Below are positions 49,684 through 55,074 of a DNA stretch of 55,074 nt, one piece after another (position 1 is the stretch's first letter; each line of letters begins with the position of its first letter). Source of the stretch: Chloroflexota bacterium (lineage in GTDB: Bacteria; Chloroflexota; Limnocylindria; P2-11E). The notes under the pieces are model-generated. The model was not told the DNA's origin and did not search any database. It saw only the letters and a list, made by a program, of their open reading frames with translations. The position numbers and the translations under genes were made by a program. The stretch covers positions 1 to 55,074 of the forward strand of contig VBDU01000096.1 of the NCBI GenBank assembly GCA_005883625.1, given 5' to 3'.

Positions 49684-50259
49684 TCAGTCGGTCCGCGGCG
49701 CGGCCCGCAACGCCGCGATCCCGCGCTCCCGCGCGAGCTCGATGAGCCGCCGCTGGAGGAATTTCCGGCCCCGATGAAGCCGTGACATGACCGTCCCGAT
49801 GGGGATCTCGAGCATCTCCGCGATCTCCTTATAGGAGAAGCCCTCGACATCGAGGAGGACCGTCGCCCGGAACTTCTCGGGGAGCGCGGCGAGCGCATCC
49901 TTCACCTCGGTCGAGACGATGCCGTCCAGGAATTCCTGCTCCGGATCGGTGGACGAGGCCGGCCGGTCCCGGGACATACGGCGGTACAGGGAGAACTCGT
50001 CGACGTCGTCCAGCTCCGTCGTCTCGGGCGCCCGTGAGCGTTTGCGGTACTCGTTGATGAAGGTGTTCGTCAGGATCCGAAAGAGCCAGGCCTTGAGGTT
50101 CGTGCCCGGAGTGAACTGGGCCCGGAAGCGGAGCGCACGCACGTAGGTCTCCTGGACGAGATCGTGGGCATCCGCCTCGGAGCGCGTCATGCGAAGGGCC
50201 GTGCGGTAGAGGGCGTCGATGTGCGACAGCGCGTCGACCTCGAACGCATCGCGTCCCAC
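49684..50259 (-). CDS. sigR: ECF sigma factor, SigR-like
   Basis: A 191-residue group 4 sigma factor. Region 2: [31 protein letters not shown] then [22 protein letters not shown]. Region 4: [69 protein letters not shown] lies in the linker. This matches the SigR/ECF12 type of Actinobacteria and Chloroflexota. The SigR-type promoter just upstream implies autoregulation, with the adjacent anti-sigma as its partner. Confidence 0.9.
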   Translation of the reverse strand: MGRDAFEVDALSHIDALYRTALRMTRSEADAHDLVQETYVRALRFRAQFTPGTNLKAWLFRILTNTFINEYRKRSRAPETTELDDVDEFSLYRRMSRDRPASSTDPEQEFLDGIVSTEVKDALAALPEKFRATVLLDVEGFSYKEIAEMLEIPIGTVMSRLHRGRKFLQRRLIELARERGIAALRAAPRTD

Positions 50260-50275
50260 CTGGTCACTCTAGCCC

Positions 50276-50301
50276 AACGTTCGCGCGATTCCGGCCATTC
50301 C
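50276..50301 (-). promoter_or_regulatory. SigR-type autoregulatory promoter (GGAAT-N18-GTT)
   Basis: On the minus strand GGAAT (50301-50297) and GTT (50278-50276) are separated by exactly 18 nt, the established SigR consensus in Streptomyces. It lies 17 nt upstream of the sigR start codon, so transcription would begin about 10 nt before translation. It is the clearest regulatory site in the window. Confidence 0.75.
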
Positions 50302-50316
50302 CGATACCCTCGGCCG

Positions 50317-50982
50317 ATGGTCCGGCGCCGTCTTCTCGCGATCGCGCGACGGCTCGCGAAGGCGTACGGCGATCCTCCCGAACCGCGACATCTGCCGCCG
50401 CTCGACGAGCTCATCCTCACGGTCCTCTCGCAGCACACGAGCGACACGAACCGCGACCGCGCGTACGCGGACCTGCGGCGGCGTTTTTCTCGGTGGGACG
50501 ACGTCGCCGCCGCACCGCTCCCGGCGATCGCGCGCGCGATCCGGCGCGGCGGTCTCGGGCCGACGAAGGCCGTGCGGATCCGCGCGATGCTCCGCGCGGT
50601 GCGCGATGAGGGCGTCGCGCTGGACGAGGCCGCCTTCACCCGGATGGCCGACGCGGAGCTGTGGGAGAAGCTCCTCGGGCTCCCGGGGGTCGGGCCGAAG
50701 ACCGCGGCGTGCGTCCTCCTCTTCTCCCTCGACCGTCCGTATTTCCCGGTCGACACGCACGTGCACCGGGTCGCCCGGCGGCTCGGCCTCGTCCCGCCGC
50801 GGGCGGACGCCGTCGCCACGCAGGCCGCGTTCCAGGAGAGCGTGCCGCCGCGCGAGATGTACGCGCTGCACATGAACCTCATCCGTCACGGCCGCGCCGT
50901 CTGCGTGGCGATCCGCCCGCGCTGCTCTGAATGCGTGCTGCGCGACCTCTGTCCGCGGGTGGGGGTGACGAGCTCGCGCTGA
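50317..50982 (+). CDS. nth: endonuclease III-like glycosylase, copy 2
   Basis: A 221-residue protein paralogous to the gene at 48123. PLDELILTVLSQHTSDTNRDRAY, hairpin LPGVGPKTAACVLLFSL with the catalytic lysine, FPVDTHVHRVARRLGL with the aspartate, and the [4Fe-4S] loop CVAIRPRCSECVLRDLC. It lacks the disordered ends of copy 1. ATG 50317 is chosen because the upstream extension is antisense sequence to sigR. The gene starts just beyond the sigR promoter, on the opposite strand, so redox-responsive expression is possible but unproven. Confidence 0.88.
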   Translation: MVRRRLLAIARRLAKAYGDPPEPRHLPPLDELILTVLSQHTSDTNRDRAYADLRRRFSRWDDVAAAPLPAIARAIRRGGLGPTKAVRIRAMLRAVRDEGVALDEAAFTRMADAELWEKLLGLPGVGPKTAACVLLFSLDRPYFPVDTHVHRVARRLGLVPPRADAVATQAAFQESVPPREMYALHMNLIRHGRAVCVAIRPRCSECVLRDLCPRVGVTSSR

Positions 50983-51011
50983 GCGTGCGCGCCTAGGATC
51001 GCTGCCCGGAG

Positions 51012-51107
51012 ATGGTGCTCTGGATCGCGTTCGTCGGCCGGCTGACCGACGCCGTGTTCATCGGAGTCGTGGTCCTCGCCCGGCCGACCGCGGCCAGACC
51101 GGCATGA
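51012..51107 (+). CDS. 31-residue hydrophobic micro-protein coupled to the CPBP gene
   Basis: ATG 51012 to TGA 51105-51107, with GGAG close upstream. MVLWIAFVGRLTDAVFIGVVVLA forms one membrane span, followed by a short basic tail. The stop overlaps the CPBP gene's ATG (ATGA), the same coupling seen in the window's operons, which is the main reason to list it. It may serve as a small subunit or a coupling leader. Confidence 0.45.
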   Translation: MVLWIAFVGRLTDAVFIGVVVLARPTAARPA

Positions 51108-51841
51108 GACCGGGCTACCCCTGGCGCGAATTCGGCGTATTGGTCGGCGCCGGGCTCGTCGGCGTCCTGCTCGTGCTGCCGTATCAGCTCGCGCTCCTGC
51201 CGGCCCCGCCGATCCCATTGCCGGTCCTGGTCCTCGCGGCCTTCGTGCAGAGCGCGATCCTCCTCGCGGTCGCGACCGGCCTCGGCCTCGCGGCCGCGCG
51301 GCGCGTCGGCCTTGGCGCGCCCTTCGTGGAGGCGAGCCTCTACGGCGGTGACTCACGCGCGGCTCTGCGCGCGCTCCAGCTTCCGCTCGCGGCCGCGCTC
51401 GGCGTCGCCGCGTCGGCGCTGGTCATCGTCCTCGAGCTCGTCATCTTCCGGCCGCTTATCCCGGAGCTCGCGGCCCTCGGCGCGGCGACGCCGGCGCGCT
51501 GGCAGGGACTCCTCGCCTCGGTATACGGCGGGATTTCCGAAGAGCTGCTCACGCGGCTCTTCCTCGTCTCCGTGTTCGCGTGGCTCCTGAGCCGCGTGCT
51601 CCGCGGGGCGCTCGTGTTCTCGTCCGCGATCGTGCTCGCGGCCGTCCTGTTCGGCCTAGGCCATCTTCCCGCGACGGCCGCGCTGCTCCCGCTGACACCG
51701 GCGGTGGTCGCGCGTGCGGTGGTCCTGAACGGGATCGCGGGGGTCGTGTTCGGCTGGCTCTACTGGCGCCGCGGCCTCGAGGCGGCGATGGTCGCGCACT
51801 TCTGCGCCGACCTCGTGCTCCACGTGCTCTTCGGCGGGTAG
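51104..51841 (+). CDS. CPBP family intramembrane glutamic protease
   Basis: A 245-residue membrane protein with about seven spans. The three catalytic motifs are EELLTRLF (EExxxR), FGLGHLP (FxxxH) and HFCADL near the end. VYGGISEELL and GVVFGWLYWRRGLEAAMVAHF match the Abi/CPBP family. Such enzymes process prenylated or bacteriocin substrates. It is coupled to the 31-residue micro-ORF. The next gene, ridA, starts 78 nt later. Confidence 0.83.
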   Translation: MRPGYPWREFGVLVGAGLVGVLLVLPYQLALLPAPPIPLPVLVLAAFVQSAILLAVATGLGLAAARRVGLGAPFVEASLYGGDSRAALRALQLPLAAALGVAASALVIVLELVIFRPLIPELAALGAATPARWQGLLASVYGGISEELLTRLFLVSVFAWLLSRVLRGALVFSSAIVLAAVLFGLGHLPATAALLPLTPAVVARAVVLNGIAGVVFGWLYWRRGLEAAMVAHFCADLVLHVLFGG

Positions 51842-51919
51842 CGTCAACGCTCTCGGCGCTTCTCTAGGATCGCTTCGCACCGCCAGCCCGCGGCGCAGAT
51901 CAAAGTGGGGGATCGCAGG

Positions 51920-52336
51920 ATGATCACTCGTCAGGAGTCTCGTCACGTCATCACGGGCCACGAATCGAAGCTCGACGGAAAGCCGGCCTACTCGTCCGCC
52001 GTCGTCGCCGGGGGCACGATCTATCTCGCCGGCGCCACCTCGGGTCGCGACGCGGCAGGGAACGTCGTCGGGCGCGGCGACATCGAGGCGCAGACCATCG
52101 CCGTGTTCGAGAGCCTCAAGAGCACGCTCGCCGCGACGCACGCCACGTTCGCCGATCTCACGAAGATCACGGTGCTCGCGACGAAGCTCGAGTACCGCGC
52201 GAAGATCGGCGAGGTCCGCTCGCGCTACATCCCCCAGCCGCCGCCCGCGAGCACGTTCATGGTCGTGAGCAGCCTCGCCGACCCCGAGTTTCTCGTTGAG
52301 ATCGAGGGGATCGCCGTCGTGAGCGCGAAGGCCTAG
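51920..52336 (+). CDS. RidA family enamine/imine deaminase
   Basis: A 138-residue protein. VVAGGTIYLAGATSGRDAAGNVVGRGDIEAQTIAVFESLKSTLAATHATFADLTKITVLATKL is the RidA core, followed by RSRYIPQPPPASTFMVVSSLADPEFLVEIEGIAVV with the conserved ...PASTxV. The usual catalytic arginine of RidA (near position 105 in the family) seems to be replaced in the ASTF region, so it may be a YjgF relative without deaminase activity. The start at ATG 51920 is preferred over GTG 51905. Confidence 0.78.
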   Translation: MITRQESRHVITGHESKLDGKPAYSSAVVAGGTIYLAGATSGRDAAGNVVGRGDIEAQTIAVFESLKSTLAATHATFADLTKITVLATKLEYRAKIGEVRSRYIPQPPPASTFMVVSSLADPEFLVEIEGIAVVSAKA

Positions 52337-52434
52337 GCGTGTCCTGTACGCGCGCGATGGCTGTTCCGACCGCTCGGCGCTGACGCGGGCGGGCGGTCAT
52401 GGCGGACGGTCGACGCCCTCGATGCGCGTCGGTC

Positions 52435-52450
52435 ATGACGAAAACGTCAT
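52435..52450. other. short hairpin upstream of a hypothetical gene
   Basis: ATGACG at 52435-52440 and CGTCAT at 52445-52450 pair perfectly around AAAA. GGTCATG-type repeats occur nearby (52396, 52431, 52471), so this may be a regulator site. Confidence 0.28.
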
Positions 52451-52473
52451 CGCTGGACGGTGATGGCGGAGTC

Positions 52474-53076
52474 ATGACAAGCCTGCCCCGGACCCCCATT
52501 GTTCGAGATGTGGCGAGCGCCGATCCCATCCAGCTCTTCGTGCTCCAGGAGTTCCGTCTGCGCGCCGCGGACCCGGACGGCGTCGTCGCGCGCATCGTCG
52601 CGGCGCGCTCGAGCGGGAGAGAACCCGCGGTGCCCCTCCTCACGAGCATCGGCGATCGACGTGACGTGGCGACGATCCGCGCGTTGCACGCGGGAGAGCC
52701 CGCGGAGCCCGACGCGGCGCAACGTGCGGCTCTCGATCCCCTCGTCTCGAGCTGGGCGTCGCCGAAGCACTACGCCGCGCGTATCAGCGAGCGCTCGCAG
52801 AGTTCGCCTTCGCACTTCCGCCTCGCGGTGACCGAGTCGGGCATCAATGTCGAGGACGAAGCCTTCGCGGTGTCTGGACCGGGGCCGACGGCGGACGGAC
52901 CCACGAGCACCCCTGTGGGTCTCGTCTGGATCGGGGCACCGGTCGGAACGTACGCGGGCCTCCTGGTCCTCGTCGGAAGCTACGACGATCCGGACGGCGC
53001 TCGCCAAGCGGACGGCTGGCCGCTCCCGCTCAGCCGCGAGCTCGGGGTCCGAATTTACGAGAGCGCTAAGGGGTAA
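52474..53076 (+). CDS. hypothetical protein, unknown family
   Basis: A 200-residue protein with no recognised domain. The first part is amphipathic and charged (DPIQLFVLQEFRLRAADPDGVVARIVAARSS), with a middle EPDAAQRAALDPLVSSWASPKHYAARI. The second half is Gly/Pro-rich and strand-like (GPTSTPVGLVWIGAPVGTYAGLLVLVGSYDDPD). No signal peptide. ATG 52474 has GGAG upstream; an earlier GTG/ATG start (52399) is possible. The response regulator starts 9 nt after its stop. Confidence 0.5.
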   Translation: MTSLPRTPIVRDVASADPIQLFVLQEFRLRAADPDGVVARIVAARSSGREPAVPLLTSIGDRRDVATIRALHAGEPAEPDAAQRAALDPLVSSWASPKHYAARISERSQSSPSHFRLAVTESGINVEDEAFAVSGPGPTADGPTSTPVGLVWIGAPVGTYAGLLVLVGSYDDPDGARQADGWPLPLSRELGVRIYESAKG

Positions 53077-53085
53077 AATCGGCTC

Positions 53086-53844
53086 GTGCCGCAAGCGCGT
53101 GCGGCGCTACGCGCCGCCAGGGATTCCGACCGCGCCGTCCGCGTGCTGCTGGTCATCGGGGACGAGGCGCTCGCGAACACCGTCGATCTCACCCTGCGTC
53201 ACGGGCGCTATGAGCGCCGCATCGCCCGAACGGTGGACGAGGCCAGGGCCGCGATCGGGGAGTGGAAGCCGTATCTGCTCGTGGTCGACATCGATACCGA
53301 GGCCGGCCGGGCGATCCGGCTCATCGACGACGGGCGGGCCCATGGACCCATGGGCATCATCGCGCTCACCCGGCGCAGCGATCTGCGCGGCAAGCTTGAC
53401 GCGTTCGAGCGCGGCGCCGACGACTACATCGGCATCCCCTTCGTGCCGGACGATCTGGTCGCCCGCGCGCATGCGGTGATCCGCCGCGCGCACGGCAGCG
53501 CCGGCGAGCTGGTCCCGCGCCTCCGCATCGGCGACCTCGAGATCGACGTCCTGAACCGCAAGGTGCTCGCGGGCGAGCATGAGCTCCACCTGACCTCGCT
53601 CGAGCAGGCGCTGCTGTACCTGCTCGCGGCGAACGCGGGCACGGTCCTCACCCGGGAGCAGATCCTCGACGCGCTCTGGGGCACCGACTTCGTGATCGAG
53701 AGCAACGTCGTGGACCGTCACGTGCGGGCATTGCGCGCGAAGCTGCAGAACGATTGGCACAAGCCTCGGTACATCGAGACCGTCGCTGGCGCGGGCTACC
53801 GCTTCGTCACCGAATCCGATACCCAGGACGCGGAGCCGCGTTAG
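53086..53844 (+). CDS. OmpR-type response regulator with degenerate receiver
   Basis: A 252-residue protein. The receiver has LLVIGDEALANTVDL instead of the usual paired aspartates, an intact-looking aspartate in LLVVDIDTEAG, and FERGADDYIGIPFVPDDL, where the invariant lysine is isoleucine. The C-terminus is a winged helix: LRIGDLEIDVLNRKVL, EHELHLTSLEQALLYLLAAN, ILDALWGTDFVIESNVVDRHVRALRAKL and YIETVAGAGYRFV. The loss of lysine and one acidic residue suggests phosphorylation-independent control. It converges on the kinase. Confidence 0.87.
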   Translation: MPQARAALRAARDSDRAVRVLLVIGDEALANTVDLTLRHGRYERRIARTVDEARAAIGEWKPYLLVVDIDTEAGRAIRLIDDGRAHGPMGIIALTRRSDLRGKLDAFERGADDYIGIPFVPDDLVARAHAVIRRAHGSAGELVPRLRIGDLEIDVLNRKVLAGEHELHLTSLEQALLYLLAANAGTVLTREQILDALWGTDFVIESNVVDRHVRALRAKLQNDWHKPRYIETVAGAGYRFVTESDTQDAEPR

Positions 53845-53853
53845 CGCGTCGCG

Positions 53854-54660
53854 CTAGCCGGCGACGGGCAGGCTCAAAGCAAAGACGCTGCCGACGTCCG
53901 TGCTGTCGTCAAGCCAGAGGTGCCCGCCTTGCTGCTCCGCCAGCCGTCGGCTGATGTGAAGCCCGAGGCCCGACCCCGGGATGCCCCGCGCCCGCGGAGT
54001 CCGGTAATAGGCGGCGAACATCCGCTCGCGGTCCTCCGCCGCGACGCCGATGCCATAGTCCTCCACGCGGACCTGCGCTTCGCCGCCGACGAGCGTCACC
54101 GCGACGTCGACCGGTGCGCCTGCCGGGCTGAACTTCAGCGCGTTGTTGAGGAGGTTGTCGAGGATCTGCGCGCTGCGCTTCGGGTCGGCGCGTACGCGAA
54201 TGCCCTCGCTGGGGGCGTCGAGCCTGAAGCGCGGAGCTACCTCGTGCTCGTGTCGGATGATGGCCTTCCGGACGGCCGCACACAGGTCGAACGTCACGAC
54301 GTCGAGCCGCGTGGCATCCGCCTTGAGGCGGAGCTCGTTCTGCAGGCCGCCGATCAGCTGTGTCATACGCTCGACCTGCTGCAACCCGACGTCGAGCGCG
54401 CCGCGGGCCCGCGCCGGGTCCTTCGCCATGACCTTGCGCGCGAGCTGCATCTGGCCGCTGATCGTCGCGAGCGGTGTCTTCAGCTCATGGACCGCGACGC
54501 TGGACAGGTCCGTCTTCGACCACGCCGACGCCGCCGGCGCGCTCTGTCGCGGAAAGATCGATGCGCCGGCGATCGGGTCGTCGTCGATGTTGTCATCGAC
54601 GCGGACCGCCGCCCGCCGTGACATTCGCCGGCGCGTCTGAACGTTGCGCATTTCCTTCAT
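53854..54660 (-). CDS. sensorless histidine kinase
   Basis: A 268-residue kinase from ATG 54660. The N-terminal 70 residues are basic and disordered. H-box AVHELKTPLATISGQMQLAR (HEL-KTP), then DVGLQQVERMTQLIGGLQN. N-box ILDNLLNNALKFSP, G1 VEDYGIGV, F box MFAAYYRT and G2 GSGLGLHISRRL. No transmembrane segment, PAS or GAF domain is visible. It is convergent with the response regulator, stops 9 nt apart. The frame upstream of 54660 (to about 54921) looks like non-coding shadow. Confidence 0.83.
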   Translation of the reverse strand: MKEMRNVQTRRRMSRRAAVRVDDNIDDDPIAGASIFPRQSAPAASAWSKTDLSSVAVHELKTPLATISGQMQLARKVMAKDPARARGALDVGLQQVERMTQLIGGLQNELRLKADATRLDVVTFDLCAAVRKAIIRHEHEVAPRFRLDAPSEGIRVRADPKRSAQILDNLLNNALKFSPAGAPVDVAVTLVGGEAQVRVEDYGIGVAAEDRERMFAAYYRTPRARGIPGSGLGLHISRRLAEQQGGHLWLDDSTDVGSVFALSLPVAG

Positions 54661-54842
54661 CACTGAGGCGCGCGATCCGCGACCGCCTCGACAAGATCGT
54701 TGCCCCGGTGCGCCGGGCCGCATTACGACTCCGTCATCCGCTGGGCGCCGGCTGCCACGTTGAGACTCGATCGACACGCGATCGACAGGGCGCCGGGCGC
54801 GGCGCTCGCATTCCGGGTGGTGGCGTGAAGAAGGCCGGTCAC

Positions 54843-55074
54843 CTAGTGGCGACGTAGCCACTCGAGGCGATGCGCGGTGCGAGGAGAAGACTCGCCGATG
54901 AGTGGCGCGAGCGAACCCCATGCGGCGATGCCCAGGACCACGAGCGGCTGGAGCGCCTCGACGGCCTCGAGGTCGTATGGACCGTACGCCGCGAGCGCGG
55001 TGCGCATCTCTGGCTCGAGCTCACCGAAGACAGCCCATCGGTGGATCATGCAGGCGATGTCCCATTCCCTGGGG
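54843..55074 (-). CDS. partial hypothetical protein at window edge
   Basis: The frame ending at 54843 encodes EWDIACMIHRWAVFGELEPEMRTALAA-type text continuing PYDLEAVEALQPLVVLGIAAWGSLAPLIG, and remains open to the last base. An ATG lies at 55049, but coding-like text continues beyond it, so the gene probably begins outside the window. No family recognised. The 180-nt gap 54661-54842 shows nothing I can identify. Confidence 0.45.
   Translation of the reverse strand, partial: PREWDIACMIHRWAVFGELEPEMRTALAAYGPYDLEAVEALQPLVVLGIAAWGSLAPLIGESSPRTAHRLEWLRRH

Noticed and set aside
54661..54921. N-terminal extension of the histidine kinase
   Set aside because: The upstream frame is Arg/Ser-rich without domain features; ATG 54660 gives a more normal kinase.

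Overview
The window is a GC-rich, gene-dense bacterial chromosome segment, most likely from an uncultured Chloroflexota-like monoderm. This is inferred from gene content, not from a search. The evidence is MurT/GatD lipid II amidation, Tad pilus genes without a secretin, a SigR/RsrA-type pair, two Lgt paralogues, branched-chain amino acid ABC genes and GTG-rich, tightly overlapping operons. Actinobacterial ancestry cannot be excluded from sequence alone.

Layout. 1-5500 is visibly less GC-rich than the rest and holds a partial gene, a LuxR-type regulator, a 25-residue hydrophobic micro-ORF with its own terminator, an HD-GYP gene split by one in-frame TAG, and a DUF5317-like/MFS fusion. 5500-10350 carries an NtrC-type activator, YtxH, dodecin, a MerR regulator and murT-gatD. 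10421-16179 is Tad cluster 1 (secreted hydrolase-like protein, two TadE-like proteins, CpaB-like, TadZ, TadA, and a fused TadB-TadC). 16182-18709 has a ThDP enzyme and a UbiA-type prenyltransferase. 18767-24842 has an RDD protein and Tad cluster 2 (Flp pilin, prepilin peptidase, receiver-TadZ, TadA, TadB, TadC). Cluster 1 lacks a pilin and peptidase; cluster 2 lacks TadE and CpaB. They therefore look complementary.

24835-38337 is mainly housekeeping: DUF192, ComF, a membrane glycosyltransferase-like protein, a putative nucleotidyltransferase, a PHP phosphoesterase, prs, secA, two tandem lgt genes, an epimerase, DoxX, a Cys-rich mini-protein, prfB with a programmed frameshift, and YtxH. 38338-44725 (minus strand) holds the CCA-adding enzyme and livFGMHJ, with livH broken by a frameshift/deletion. 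44853-48869 holds a second solute-binding protein, a membrane-anchored sulfite-oxidase-like protein, a DM13 protein and endonuclease III. 48781-55074 holds a membrane protein, a complete tiny transcription unit for a 17-residue lysine-rich peptide, rsrA-sigR behind a SigR-type promoter, a second endonuclease III, a CPBP protease, RidA and a two-component pair.

The main novelty candidates are: (1) the lysine-rich micro-unit at 49255-49416, which has promoter, extended Shine-Dalgarno, ORF and terminator all intact; (2) recurrent CTG initiation codons, four of them in CTGA stop/start overlaps, which restore missing N-termini and signal segments; (3) two complementary Tad clusters, one with a compact TadB-TadC fusion and both with an arginine in place of the TadZ P-loop lysine; (4) an eight-cysteine mini-protein with two CX3CX2C repeats. 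No tRNA, rRNA, CRISPR array, insertion sequence or phage gene was recognised.
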